This document shows positions 41,717 to 50,139 of a stretch of DNA of 64,000 bases, in pieces. Made by a program: the position numbers and the translations under genes. Within the stretch, counting starts at the first letter, position 1; every line of letters begins with the position of its first letter. Below the pieces are notes generated by a model, which saw nothing but the letters and a program-made list of their open reading frames with translations, did no database searches and was not told where the DNA came from. The stretch covers positions 11,972 to 75,971 of the forward strand of contig CAZNIT010000021.1 of assembly GCA_964573205.1 (NCBI GenBank). The letters are read 5' to 3'. The DNA comes from QNZT01 sp964573205 (GTDB taxonomy: Bacteria > Campylobacterota > Campylobacteria > Campylobacterales > QNZT01).

Positions 41717-44059
41717 ATGAATTGGCTCAAAAAACCACTATTTTCGGTTACGATTTTGGCTGTTATGATCGCCGTACCGATATCTGCTCAAGCCATGAAG
41801 CAGAAGAAGGGTTGTATGACTTGTCATGACGGAATCGAAGATATTAGACATCAGGATTCCGAGATGATGAAACAGATCAGGACTTTAGGTAAAGGTTTGG
41901 GTGATCCTGAGGGTTGTACCGTATGTCACGGCGGTGATGTAAAAGCTATGACGAAAGAGGCGGCGCATAAAGGATCTCCAAATCATCCTGGCGGGCTTAC
42001 CGCGTTTGTAAGAGATCCCGGAAGTTACTGGATTATGGATAAAACTTGCGGTCTCTGTCATGCAGATACCGTAAATAATATGAAAAAAGCTCTGATGGCT
42101 ACGGAAGCCGGTAAAATTCAGGGAAATTTACACTCTTGGGGTAGCGAAGATACTCAAAAAGTAAAATTTGCAAACTATGACATAAAAGATGAGGATGGAA
42201 AAACTCCCGCTTGGGGAACGAAAGCCTATAAAGATTATATGGTAGCTATGATCGAGAAATACCCCGATCAGTTTCCGACAGAACTTAAACAGCTTCCGAA
42301 ACCACCGAATGGTCCGATGGATCTAAAGGGTAAAAGTGAGGAGCAGATAGCGTACTACGCTTCTATAACTTACCAGAGGTCAGATTGTCAAAGATGCCAT
42401 ATAGGAGTAAGAGGAAGAAAAGGACGAGGGGATTGGAGAGGTATGGGATGTTCAGCTTGCCATATGCCTTATGGAAACGAAGGATTGTATGAAGGTAATG
42501 ATCCTACCATCGACAAAAAAGAGCATGGTCACCTTCTTGTGCACCAGATGCAAAGTACAAGAGAAGCCAAGGTTCATGTTCCTACGACAAATATGACTTT
42601 TAGCGGTATTCATCCGGAAACTTGTAACTCATGTCATAACAGAGGTAAAAGAATCGGAGTCAGCTATATGGGTATGATGGAACAGCCTTACGGTTCACCT
42701 TTGATGGCGGGCGGAAAATCTCAGACTAAAACTCACGGCAAAAGATATAAACATATAAAAGAGGATCTTCACTTTGCGGCAGGAATGACTTGTCAGGATT
42801 GTCACACATCCGTAGATATGCACGGAGACGGAACATTGTTCGGTACGACGCTAGGACAGGTTGAGATAGAGTGTTCCGACTGTCACGGTACCACTCAAAA
42901 ATTTCCTTGGGAGTTAAAACTTGGGTATGGGGAAGATAACTTAGCCGTAAACATACCGCAGAATCCAAGAGGGCTAGCTAAAACTCTTCCCGCTTGGATG
43001 CAGCAGGGTACGGTTTATGATCCTCAAGGCGGTTATCTTCTCTCAACCAGAGGAAATCCTCTTGGAAATGTCGTCAAGGAAAAAGGCTCCAATAAAGTTA
43101 CGGTACATCTTGCAAGCGGTAAGGATTTGGAAGTTCCTATACTTAAAACAAAGCATGAGACGAATTCATACAAAACTCAAAACGCAAGAGTCGCTATGGA
43201 TGCGGTTGGGGTTCATATGGATAAACTTGAGTGTTATGCTTGTCACTCCGATTGGGCGCCGCAGTGTTACGGTTGTCATATTAAAGTTGACTATACCAAA
43301 GGTCAGACAAAAGTTGACTGGATTGCAAGTGGAAGTACACATTTCGCAAACGGCGAGACAAGCGAGTCTGTACTTGGAACAAAAGGAAAAAAACAGTATG
43401 GAAAAGCTCATGAAACCAGAAGTTATCTCAGATGGGAAGATCCTATACTCGGTATAAACGGTGAAGGTTTGGTTACGCCTATTATGCCTGGATGTCAGGT
43501 AACATATACCGTCATAGGGCCTGAGGGTGAAACGCTTATTTTAAATAAGCAAGCTAGAGTTCATGATAACGGTAAAATTGTAAATGCCATCGATATGTCT
43601 CCCGTTCAGCCCCATACCAGCGGTAGAAAAGCTAGAACTTGCGAGAGTTGCCACTCAAATCCGAAGGCTCTTGGTTACGGCATACAAGACGGTCAATTTA
43701 TGACCGATCAAGATCAAGATGTCAAGATCGATATTCAGGATTTAAAAACCGGCAAATTCGTATCGTCTCATACGACAGTTCAGATGAAAGCGATCCCTGG
43801 AATGAATCATGATTGGTCGCAGGTTGTTACGAGAGACGGTAAGCAACTTGTAAATGTCGGTTCGCACTGGCCGGCGTCAAGAGCTCTTGATCAGGATATG
43901 AGAGAGAAGATGGAGAGAACCGGAGTCTGTATGGGGTGTCATAAAAATATGACGAATAAAGATCTATGGAAAAAGGTAAATACAACTCCCGGAATTTTGT
44001 CCAACAAAGATCATCAGGGCGTGGTAAATAAGTTGCTTCAAAAGGGAGCCGGTAAATGA
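41717..44059 (+). CDS. dodecaheme (12 CXXCH) periplasmic cytochrome c
   Basis: A 780-residue secreted protein with a signal peptide ending ISAQA. I count 12 CXXCH heme sites: CMTCH, CTVCH, CGLCH, CQRCH, CSACH, CNSCH, CQDCH, CSDCH, CYACH, CYGCH, CESCH and CMGCH. One further cysteine (PGCQV) is free. There are long heme-free stretches (about residues 140-225, 420-500 and 600-660) that may form a catalytic or partner domain. Family identity is not clear to me: it is longer than NrfA, Otr and HAO-type octahemes and has no CX15CH site as in MccA. It might be a reductase or oxidase of a sulfur or nitrogen compound, or a wire. A lipoprotein with a thioredoxin fold is co-translated. Confidence 0.88.
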   Translation: MNWLKKPLFSVTILAVMIAVPISAQAMKQKKGCMTCHDGIEDIRHQDSEMMKQIRTLGKGLGDPEGCTVCHGGDVKAMTKEAAHKGSPNHPGGLTAFVRDPGSYWIMDKTCGLCHADTVNNMKKALMATEAGKIQGNLHSWGSEDTQKVKFANYDIKDEDGKTPAWGTKAYKDYMVAMIEKYPDQFPTELKQLPKPPNGPMDLKGKSEEQIAYYASITYQRSDCQRCHIGVRGRKGRGDWRGMGCSACHMPYGNEGLYEGNDPTIDKKEHGHLLVHQMQSTREAKVHVPTTNMTFSGIHPETCNSCHNRGKRIGVSYMGMMEQPYGSPLMAGGKSQTKTHGKRYKHIKEDLHFAAGMTCQDCHTSVDMHGDGTLFGTTLGQVEIECSDCHGTTQKFPWELKLGYGEDNLAVNIPQNPRGLAKTLPAWMQQGTVYDPQGGYLLSTRGNPLGNVVKEKGSNKVTVHLASGKDLEVPILKTKHETNSYKTQNARVAMDAVGVHMDKLECYACHSDWAPQCYGCHIKVDYTKGQTKVDWIASGSTHFANGETSESVLGTKGKKQYGKAHETRSYLRWEDPILGINGEGLVTPIMPGCQVTYTVIGPEGETLILNKQARVHDNGKIVNAIDMSPVQPHTSGRKARTCESCHSNPKALGYGIQDGQFMTDQDQDVKIDIQDLKTGKFVSSHTTVQMKAIPGMNHDWSQVVTRDGKQLVNVGSHWPASRALDQDMREKMERTGVCMGCHKNMTNKDLWKKVNTTPGILSNKDHQGVVNKLLQKGAGK

Positions 44060-44697
44060 GTAAGGTAACTACTAGTTTTGTAGAAGGAGTGCTTTTTGCA
44101 CTTCTTCTTTTAAGCGGTTGTGAATCTAAAAACGATGAAAATAAAAAAGTTCCTTCAGGTGCCGACGGTGTAGAAAAGACTCAAAAAATCGATTTTGATG
44201 AGGTATCGAAAGCCGGCTATAAAGAGGTTGATCTTAACGATATTTTTAAAGATACGGCGAAAATCGCACCGGATGGTAAATATATGGTGATCATATTTGA
44301 TTCTAAAAATTGTAAATATTGTAAAAAACTTAGAGTCGATGTCTCGAGAAATCCAAAACTAAAAGAGAAGCTGAGAAATAGTTTTTCAAGCTATTCTCTT
44401 GATGTCGGCATAAATAGAGTGCATAAACTCTTTCACAACTCAAAATTTATGGATGTAGATACAAAAACACTTGCTGATATTTATCGTATCCAAGCGACAC
44501 CGACCATAATATTTAGCGACAAAGCCGCCAAAACGATACTCGTTGTTCCGGGATATATGTCGCCTAAGCAATTTTTAGTAACTTTGGAGTTTATAGAGCA
44601 GGGATTATGGCTGGATAAAGATAGAAAAAACGGTGAGGTTTATGAGGTTTTGAAGAAGTTTTATGTAAACAAAGGGATACTCAGGGAGAAAAAATAG
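44056..44697 (+). CDS. thioredoxin-fold lipoprotein linked to the 12-heme cytochrome
   Basis: A 213-residue lipoprotein (lipobox LLSGC at about residue 22). The mature domain has the motif SKNCKYCKKL with CKYC and the cis-proline segment IQATPTIIFSD, as in SoxW and related periplasmic thioredoxins. Its start overlaps the cytochrome stop by four bases (ATGA), so the cytochrome and it are made in equal ratio. Likely it supplies reductant to heme-binding cysteines, or to the free cysteine or a disulfide of the enzyme. Confidence 0.85.
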   Translation: MSKVTTSFVEGVLFALLLLSGCESKNDENKKVPSGADGVEKTQKIDFDEVSKAGYKEVDLNDIFKDTAKIAPDGKYMVIIFDSKNCKYCKKLRVDVSRNPKLKEKLRNSFSSYSLDVGINRVHKLFHNSKFMDVDTKTLADIYRIQATPTIIFSDKAAKTILVVPGYMSPKQFLVTLEFIEQGLWLDKDRKNGEVYEVLKKFYVNKGILREKK

Positions 44698-44790
44698 ATG
44701 GGATATTCAATGAAAAATATATTTATGATTTTGACGCTATTTGTTACATTGTCAATTGCGGATTATCTCAAAGAGACCGGACTAATGTAA
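44698..44790 (+). CDS. 30-residue signal-peptide-like small protein
   Basis: The ATG follows directly on the thioredoxin lipoprotein stop, with GGGAG as ribosome-binding site. The peptide (MGYSMKNIFMILTLFVTL then SIADYLKETGLM) is a hydrophobic signal-like stretch plus a short tail. It could be a small membrane protein of the cytochrome operon, or the remnant of a longer secreted protein. A hairpin follows within 10 bases. Confidence 0.4.
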   Translation: MGYSMKNIFMILTLFVTLSIADYLKETGLM

Positions 44791-44796
44791 AATGCC

Positions 44797-44825
44797 TCAA
44801 AGCGTGAGAACTCTCACGGCTTTGA
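44797..44825. terminator. bidirectional hairpin between two small ORFs
   Basis: TCAAAGC (44797-44803) pairs with GCTTTGA (44819-44825), and GTGAG (44804-44808) with CTCAC (44813-44817), with a bulged G. It sits between the plus-strand ORF ending at 44790 and the minus-strand ORF ending at 44832, as expected for convergent ends. No strong T-run is present. Confidence 0.6.
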
Positions 44826-44831
44826 ATAAAT

Positions 44832-44951
44832 TTACATTCCGAAAAGATAGTCGTATTCTTTTGAGTTTTTATGCATTCCTGGCGCGAAAGTATAGACCGA
44901 CTTGTAACTCTCTACATTGAAAAATCTCTCTATAAGCTCTTTTATAAACAT
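44832..44951 (-). CDS. 39-residue small protein, unknown
   Basis: An isolated short ORF with a strong AAAGGAGC ribosome-binding site 6 bases before the ATG. The sequence is MFIKELIERFFNVESYK, then SVYTFAPGMHKNSKEYDYLFGM. The N-terminal part is an amphipathic helix, and the rest is rich in aromatic residues. No family recognised. It lies downstream of the HisKA_2 kinase gene in the same direction (144 bases apart) and ends at the bidirectional hairpin. With the small ORF at 44698-44790 it fills the 400-base gap 44698-45095; the remaining 44952-45095 is AT-rich and holds nothing else that I can see. Confidence 0.55.
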   Translation of the reverse strand: MFIKELIERFFNVESYKSVYTFAPGMHKNSKEYDYLFGM

Positions 44952-45095
44952 TTTTGCTCCTTTTGTTGTTTTGTTGATAACCTAGTATCGTCGTACTTTT
45001 TACCTTCGACAGCAAAAGGTAATGTTTTTTTTAATTTTTATAAAAAAAGAGAGCTTTTTTGTTACGAAACGAGACGAAGTATAAAATTTGAAGGT

Positions 45096-46256
45096 TTAAG
45101 ATTCGAAGTTGGAATACTCTTTTAGCGAACTTGTGGGTATTTTCATTTTAAATAGCAGACCTTTTTGGGTTTCGAGAGTCAGTTTCGCTTCGAGCTGTTC
45201 TATCATCATAGATATGATCCTATATCCCAAAGTGTCGTTAGCGTTTATGTCGATCTCGTTCGAGCCGTTGTCTTCGTAGGTGTAAATGAGAAAACCGTCT
45301 TGTTTTTGAAGAGAGATCTTCACTTCCAGTTCTCCCCTTGTTTTTGCGTGTTTGACGGAGTTTATCAGAAGTTCGTTCGTTACGATACCAAGTTTTACAA
45401 CATCTTCCGCAGCCAAAAGGATATCGGTCTTTGCGATTTTTACCTTTGTCGTTTTATCCTGCACTTGCAAGATCGCTTGAGTTAGCCTGCTTATATAATT
45501 GTAAAATGATATCTTCGTAAAACTTTTGTATCTGTACAATATATCATGAACGGTAGCGATAGAGTGAATACGAAACCTGTTTTTTTCCAAAATCTCTTTT
45601 AAAAATCTATCTTTGGTGGATTGTTTTTGCAGTCCAAGCATATTTGAGATCATTTGTAGGTTATTTTTTATTCGGTGATGAATTTCGCTTAAAAGCATTT
45701 CGTTTTGAGTGTTGGCTTTTTCGAGTTGTTGATAGTATTTTTCAAGCGTCATATGATAAATAAGACCGAAAAATATGATTACCAAAGTGGCTATGATAAG
45801 CGAGAGAATGTTTCCCGGATATAATATCTTAGGCAATCCGTCGTAAGTCATATAGCCGTAGATATATATTGAAATTACGATAAAGAGATGAAGAGTCGTT
45901 AAAATAAGTGCCGCTTTGAGCCTAAAGAGAAAAAAATAGTACAAAGGAACTATCACATGAAATAGTGCCAGCTTATACTCTACTTCCGTCAATAAAATAT
46001 ACGATATAAATGTAAATAAAAAAGTCAAAGTGTAGATCGCGACGATAAAATTTCTACTGTAAAGATAATAGACGAAAGTCAAAACGGCGGCGAAAAGAAA
46101 CCATAACTCGTAGTTGACTAAAACGCTGTTTCCGATTATGTGATTGGTAACGGCGGCTATGATCAAAACGATTATGAAACTTATGAATGTACCTATGAGA
46201 AATCGCTCTTTTTTGTCGTAATCGTAAATTATGGATGTAATATAGTCGGCACTCAT
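45096..46256 (-). CDS. HisKA_2-type membrane sensor histidine kinase
   Basis: A 386-residue protein with six hydrophobic helices in the first about 180 residues and no separate periplasmic sensor. The phosphorylation box EIHHRIKNNLQMISNMLGLQ and the GHKL segment VVKLGIVTNELLINSVKHA are typical of the HisKA_2/HWE-like kinases. It is divergent from the protease/hydrolase gene, with a 121-base AT-rich gap that should hold both promoters. The response regulator at 48414-49103 is the nearest likely partner. Confidence 0.87.
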   Translation of the reverse strand: MSADYITSIIYDYDKKERFLIGTFISFIIVLIIAAVTNHIIGNSVLVNYELWFLFAAVLTFVYYLYSRNFIVAIYTLTFLFTFISYILLTEVEYKLALFHVIVPLYYFFLFRLKAALILTTLHLFIVISIYIYGYMTYDGLPKILYPGNILSLIIATLVIIFFGLIYHMTLEKYYQQLEKANTQNEMLLSEIHHRIKNNLQMISNMLGLQKQSTKDRFLKEILEKNRFRIHSIATVHDILYRYKSFTKISFYNYISRLTQAILQVQDKTTKVKIAKTDILLAAEDVVKLGIVTNELLINSVKHAKTRGELEVKISLQKQDGFLIYTYEDNGSNEIDINANDTLGYRIISMMIEQLEAKLTLETQKGLLFKMKIPTSSLKEYSNFES

Positions 46257-46377
46257 GAACGAATAATATAAGCTTTCTACTTGAAATTAAATTAATTTAA
46301 TAAATATATAGTAAAAATACAATATACTTAATCTTAGTTAAAAAAATAAAATATCTTTCCAAAAAAAGGAAATATTA

Positions 46378-48417
46378 ATGAACAAACAAACGAAACGAAT
46401 TTTCGATGCCGGTATTGATAGACTCGATCTAAGAGACAGAGAGTATAGACCGCCGCTTGTTTCGATATCGGCTCAGTGGCCTTTAGAAGAAGATATAATT
46501 AAATATTTTTACAACTATATCCGCGATAAAATGGTACTTGATCAAGGGAGTGACGGTGCTTGTACCGGTTTCGGACTTGCCGCGGTGATAAACTATATTT
46601 TATGGAGAGACGAATTAAAACCGCAAAAGATAAGAGTAAGTCCCCGGATGCTCTATCATATGGCGAAAATTTATGACGAGTGGGATGATGAGGATTATAA
46701 CGGTTCTAGTTGCAGAGGAGCTATGAAGGGGTGGCATAGGCACGGAGTATGTCTTGAAAAGAGCTGGAGGAGCGACTATCCCGACTCGGATCAGTGGGCG
46801 AAAGAAGCGACAAATTTCACGCTAGGGGCGTATTATAGGATAGATAAAAACTCCATAAACGATATGCAGTCGGCTATAAGGGAGGTCGGTGCGATATTTT
46901 GCTCGGCGACTGTCGGCGCCGGATGGGATCATCCTAAAAAGATAGAGAGTTTCAGACCGCCGAATCTTATGGATATGTTGCCCGTTATCGCGGATAGCGA
47001 TGTAAAAAAAGGCGGACATGCCTTTGCCGTCATAGGATATAACAGCAGCGGGTTTATCATTCAAAACTCTTGGGGAATGAGATGGGGATATCGCGGTTTT
47101 GCGATTTTACCGTACGAGGAGTGGTTAAAAAACGGCAATGACGCGTGGGTAGCCGTTATGGGCGTGCCCGCGAAAATAGATCTCTCGCCTAGGACTTATT
47201 CCAACTACTCGCTTAACTCTCTATCCACCAAATCTTTGGCGGATAATCAAACTCCTGTATCCGTGTGGAGCGAATCCAAAGCTTACGAACATACGCTGGT
47301 TCTAAGAAACAACGGTCATGTAAGATCGCCTTTTACGGATAGAAGTATCGAAGAGTCGATACATCAAATATGCTTTGAAAATATATTGTCATGGATGAAT
47401 CGATCTGCCGAGAACAGAAAGATCATGATCTATGCGCACGGCGGCTTGACTAGCGAAAAAAGCAATCTCAAGCGTATCTGTACGATGGCGCCGTATTTCA
47501 AAGCAAACGGCATATATCCTCTGTTTGTGACATGGAAAACGGGTTTTTTGGAGACTATAGTCGATCAGTTGGAAGATAATTTGACAAAAAGCGTTACGGA
47601 TAAAGACGCGAAACTCTCCGGTGGCGTTTTGGATAGTTTGTTGGGGAAATTCAAAAAAGCGAAAGATCACTTTCTTGAGTTGGCTTGCAGGAAAGGTTTG
47701 GTTACAGGAATATGGTCGGAGATAAAAGAGAATGCGAAACTTGCGAATTCGACCGATTTGACGAATGAATTCGGATTTTATGAGGGAGGGATGGTATCTC
47801 TTTCTCATAAAATCAAAGATCTAAAACGCGAGTATCGCGATTGTGAGCTTCATCTCATCGGTCATTCCGCCGGTTCCATAATATTTGGTTATTGGATGGA
47901 TATTTTAGCTCAAAAAGGGCTTCGTGTCGATTCGATAAATCTATATGCTCCGGTTTGTACGATGGAGTTTGCGAATGAGCACTATCGCAATGAAGATGTT
48001 TTGGCGAAGGACTCGCTGTATGTTCATATTCTCGATGATGAACTTGAAAAAGAAGATCATGTAGGACCTTACGGGATGTCGCTTTCGTATCTTGTAAGTC
48101 GCGCACTTGAAAAAAGAAAAAATACTCCGCTGCTTGGATTGATGTCTTCTTGGACGCCAGATGAAGAGAATGAGGATTTTATGGGATTTTGCGATAAAGA
48201 GTCGATCTTTAAATGGCTCGAGTATGCCGGTAACGATGTAAAATGCTTGACATATGTGAAAAATTTGGGTGAAGTCAAGATGTCCGTTCGTTCAAATTCC
48301 GTCGCTTACGCTCACGGATCGTTCGATAACGATATAAAAGTGATAGAAGATACGATAAAGCGCATTAAGGGAACCGATAAGCTCGATTATAGAGTGGAGA
48401 ATTTGGTAGGATATTAG
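46378..48417 (+). CDS. papain-like (C1) protease fused to an alpha/beta hydrolase
   Basis: A 679-residue protein with no signal peptide. Residues about 20-270 form a papain-family peptidase with all the expected sites: Gln and Cys62 in DQGSDGACTGFG, His214 in GGHAFAVIGY and Asn230 in IIQNSWGMRWGYRGF. There is no typical cysteine-protease propeptide of more than about 20 residues. Residues about 320-620 resemble an alpha/beta hydrolase with MIYAHGGLTSEK (oxyanion segment) and the nucleophile elbow LIGHSAGS (Ser497). Two catalytic domains in one cytoplasmic chain are unusual. It stands between a kinase and a regulator on the other strand. It may process a protein with the first domain and cleave an ester, lipid or amide with the second. 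No characterised relative is known to me. Confidence 0.82.
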   Translation: MNKQTKRIFDAGIDRLDLRDREYRPPLVSISAQWPLEEDIIKYFYNYIRDKMVLDQGSDGACTGFGLAAVINYILWRDELKPQKIRVSPRMLYHMAKIYDEWDDEDYNGSSCRGAMKGWHRHGVCLEKSWRSDYPDSDQWAKEATNFTLGAYYRIDKNSINDMQSAIREVGAIFCSATVGAGWDHPKKIESFRPPNLMDMLPVIADSDVKKGGHAFAVIGYNSSGFIIQNSWGMRWGYRGFAILPYEEWLKNGNDAWVAVMGVPAKIDLSPRTYSNYSLNSLSTKSLADNQTPVSVWSESKAYEHTLVLRNNGHVRSPFTDRSIEESIHQICFENILSWMNRSAENRKIMIYAHGGLTSEKSNLKRICTMAPYFKANGIYPLFVTWKTGFLETIVDQLEDNLTKSVTDKDAKLSGGVLDSLLGKFKKAKDHFLELACRKGLVTGIWSEIKENAKLANSTDLTNEFGFYEGGMVSLSHKIKDLKREYRDCELHLIGHSAGSIIFGYWMDILAQKGLRVDSINLYAPVCTMEFANEHYRNEDVLAKDSLYVHILDDELEKEDHVGPYGMSLSYLVSRALEKRKNTPLLGLMSSWTPDEENEDFMGFCDKESIFKWLEYAGNDVKCLTYVKNLGEVKMSVRSNSVAYAHGSFDNDIKVIEDTIKRIKGTDKLDYRVENLVGY

Positions 48418-49103
48418 GCTATCGTATATCCTAGTCCGTTTATATTTTTGATAAGGTCGTTTTTCACTCTGGCACGAATACGATATATCAGCGAGCGGAG
48501 AGTTTTATCGTTTTTTATCTCTCCCCAGATATGAAAGCAGATCTGCTCGTTGGATACGCTCGTATTTTTGTTTTTTGCGAGAATTTCGATTAGTTTTAAC
48601 GGTTTTTTGCCAAGCGGAACTTCTTGATTGTCTTTGAAGAGTCTTTTTAGCCTCGTATTGAAAACATAACCGTTTTTTATCTCTATCTCCTCTTGCGTCA
48701 ACTCTTGTTGTTGCGGTGAAATCGAAGATTGGGCGAACATAAGTTTTATCGTCGCCAGGATTTCATTGTCGCGATAGGGTTTTACGAGGTATGCGGCCGC
48801 TTTGGCATCTATGGCGTAAGAGACCATCTCCTCTTCACAATAAGCGGTAAGGAAGATTATCTTGACGGTTTTCAACTCGTTGTGAATTTGCAAAGCCGCT
48901 TCGCATCCGCTAATGTTGTCGCTTAGCATGATATCCATAATAATGAGATCAGGCTTTATCTCTTTCGCCAATTTTACGACCTCTTCGCCTTTGTCGGTGA
49001 TACGGATCTCTCTATACCCCTCTTCTTGTAAAAGTCCTTTTAAGTAGTTTGCTGAGATATGGTCGTCTTCGGCTATGAGAATCTTTTGCGTATTTTGAGG
49101 CAT
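48414..49103 (-). CDS. OmpR-like response regulator of the protease/hydrolase locus
   Basis: A 229-residue protein. The receiver has AEDDHISA, the phosphoacceptor in LIIMDIMLSDNISGCE, and Lys in YLVKPYRDNE. The C-terminal winged helix reads PLGKKPLKLIEILAKN and INGLGYTIA. It overlaps the end of the protease/hydrolase gene by four bases, tail to tail. With the HisKA_2 kinase it encloses that gene, so the three probably form one regulatory unit. The 408-base region upstream would contain its promoter. Confidence 0.88.
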   Translation of the reverse strand: MPQNTQKILIAEDDHISANYLKGLLQEEGYREIRITDKGEEVVKLAKEIKPDLIIMDIMLSDNISGCEAALQIHNELKTVKIIFLTAYCEEEMVSYAIDAKAAAYLVKPYRDNEILATIKLMFAQSSISPQQQELTQEEIEIKNGYVFNTRLKRLFKDNQEVPLGKKPLKLIEILAKNKNTSVSNEQICFHIWGEIKNDKTLRSLIYRIRARVKNDLIKNINGLGYTIA

Positions 49104-49296
49104 AGAAATCCTTTATATATGGATATAAGATAATAATTTCAATTTTATCACATAAATATTAAATAATTAAAATAAATCATATCTTTTTAGATATAAAGAC
49201 AATAAAAACACTCTTTTTTATATCATGATAGTAATAAACATAAAAATATTGAAGAAGATTGTTTAAAATTTAAAGTAATTGCAAAAAAGAAGAAAA

Positions 49297-49458
49297 ATGA
49301 AACTTTTGCGAAACTTTTATCGTTTATACTTACATCAGTTGAAGGAAAAAATCTTCAACTTCTCTTTAGGATTGCGCAAATCGACGGGGACGGACGGAAA
49401 AAAGCGGAGGTGGAATGAAGTTGAAGTTCAAACCACCGGGATATATTTGTATGTTTAG
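49297..49458 (+). CDS. possible 53-residue basic protein
   Basis: A short ORF in the 408-base gap 49104-49511. The sequence begins MKLLRNFYRLYLHQLKEK and has a Lys/Arg-rich middle (LRKSTGTDGKKRRW), ending EVEVQTTGIYLYV. The ribosome-binding site is only AGAAG. The inverted repeat AGTTGAAG/CTTCAACT (49337-49344 and 49353-49360) lies inside it, and GTTGAAG recurs at 49420-49426. Coding status is uncertain; the region might be a structured RNA instead. The rest of the gap (49104-49296) is very AT-rich and contains no feature I can support. Confidence 0.3.
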   Translation: MKLLRNFYRLYLHQLKEKIFNFSLGLRKSTGTDGKKRRWNEVEVQTTGIYLYV

Positions 49459-49477
49459 CGTAAGTATAAGTATATCG

Positions 49478-49483
49478 TATAAT
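49478..49483 (+). promoter_or_regulatory. putative -10 of the 169-residue protein gene
   Basis: A perfect TATAAT lies 28 bases before the ATG, with AAGGAG as ribosome-binding site at 49499-49504. The -35 region is poor. Confidence 0.45.
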
Positions 49484-49511
49484 TAATTAAAAATAAATTA
49501 AGGAGTATGTT

Positions 49512-50021
49512 ATGGCAGATACAACTTTCGATCCGGACTTGGGTGCGGGCAGATTACAGTTTAAGTGTACGGAGTTTAAGGTAGTGGATCCGGCGGCGAC
49601 ACCTCCGCATCCCGGTTTTGGGAGTCAGCCGAATTATGTTTTGGATCCCCAGAAGCCTTTTGATATAGAGCTTGAGTGGGAAGGCGACGGATTTTTTCTA
49701 CCGCTTTGGATGAACGCTATGAATTCCAATTGGGTGATCAAAGCGTATGCGGAGACTGTGGGACCTGGTGACGATGTGGCTCTTGTTACCAACAGTCTCG
49801 AGCCTAAAGCCAACTATAGCGGTTCATATACCGACAGAAAATGGAAACATACGCTAAGCGTACCGGCCGGTAAGCTGATAGAGGGAAATCCCGGCAGTTT
49901 AAATTCGGGAATTTACAAGATATCGGTTACGATATTTTTGAACTCTTCGATTCCCGGCGGTTACGACATTAGCGGGTTTACTCAAAAATCCATAACCGTC
50001 AGAGCGGAAGCACCCGCTTAG
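49512..50021 (+). CDS. unknown 169-residue beta-rich protein, probably a partner of the protease/hydrolase
   Basis: A 169-residue acidic protein with no signal peptide and a single cysteine. The sequence is Gly/Pro-rich with many beta-type segments (FDIELEWEGDGFF, KWKHTLSVPAGKL, YKISVTIFLNSS, FTQKSITVRAEAP) and looks like one immunoglobulin- or jelly-roll-like domain. No family recognised. It has its own promoter and a hairpin terminator, and stands next to the regulator and the protease/hydrolase gene. It may be a substrate, inhibitor or structural partner, or an unrelated abundant protein. Confidence 0.65.
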   Translation: MADTTFDPDLGAGRLQFKCTEFKVVDPAATPPHPGFGSQPNYVLDPQKPFDIELEWEGDGFFLPLWMNAMNSNWVIKAYAETVGPGDDVALVTNSLEPKANYSGSYTDRKWKHTLSVPAGKLIEGNPGSLNSGIYKISVTIFLNSSIPGGYDISGFTQKSITVRAEAPA

Positions 50022-50028
50022 GCGACAT

Positions 50029-50063
50029 AGGACAAATCCTTGTATAGGTCGGGGATTTGTCCT
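50029..50063 (+). terminator. hairpin after the 169-residue protein gene
   Basis: AGGACAAATCC (50029-50039) and GGATTTGTCCT (50053-50063) form a perfect 11-bp stem with a 13-base loop, starting 8 bases after the stop codon. It is followed by TTGAAAAT rather than a T-run. Confidence 0.65.
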
Positions 50064-50139
50064 TGAAAATCAAAAAAATCGGATATAATAAAAGAAGATC
50101 AAACTGGGGATGAAAATATTTGAAACGGTTTTTTGACGG

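Noticed and set aside
41717..44059. MccA, HAO, Otr or NrfA identity for the multiheme cytochrome
   Set aside because: Twelve CXXCH motifs and 780 residues do not match these enzymes, and no CX15CH or CXXCK site is seen.
49320..49440. Cyclic-di-GMP or other known riboswitch upstream of the 169-residue gene
   Set aside because: I looked for the conserved GEMM core and for TPP, cobalamin and Moco elements and found none; only local repeats are present.
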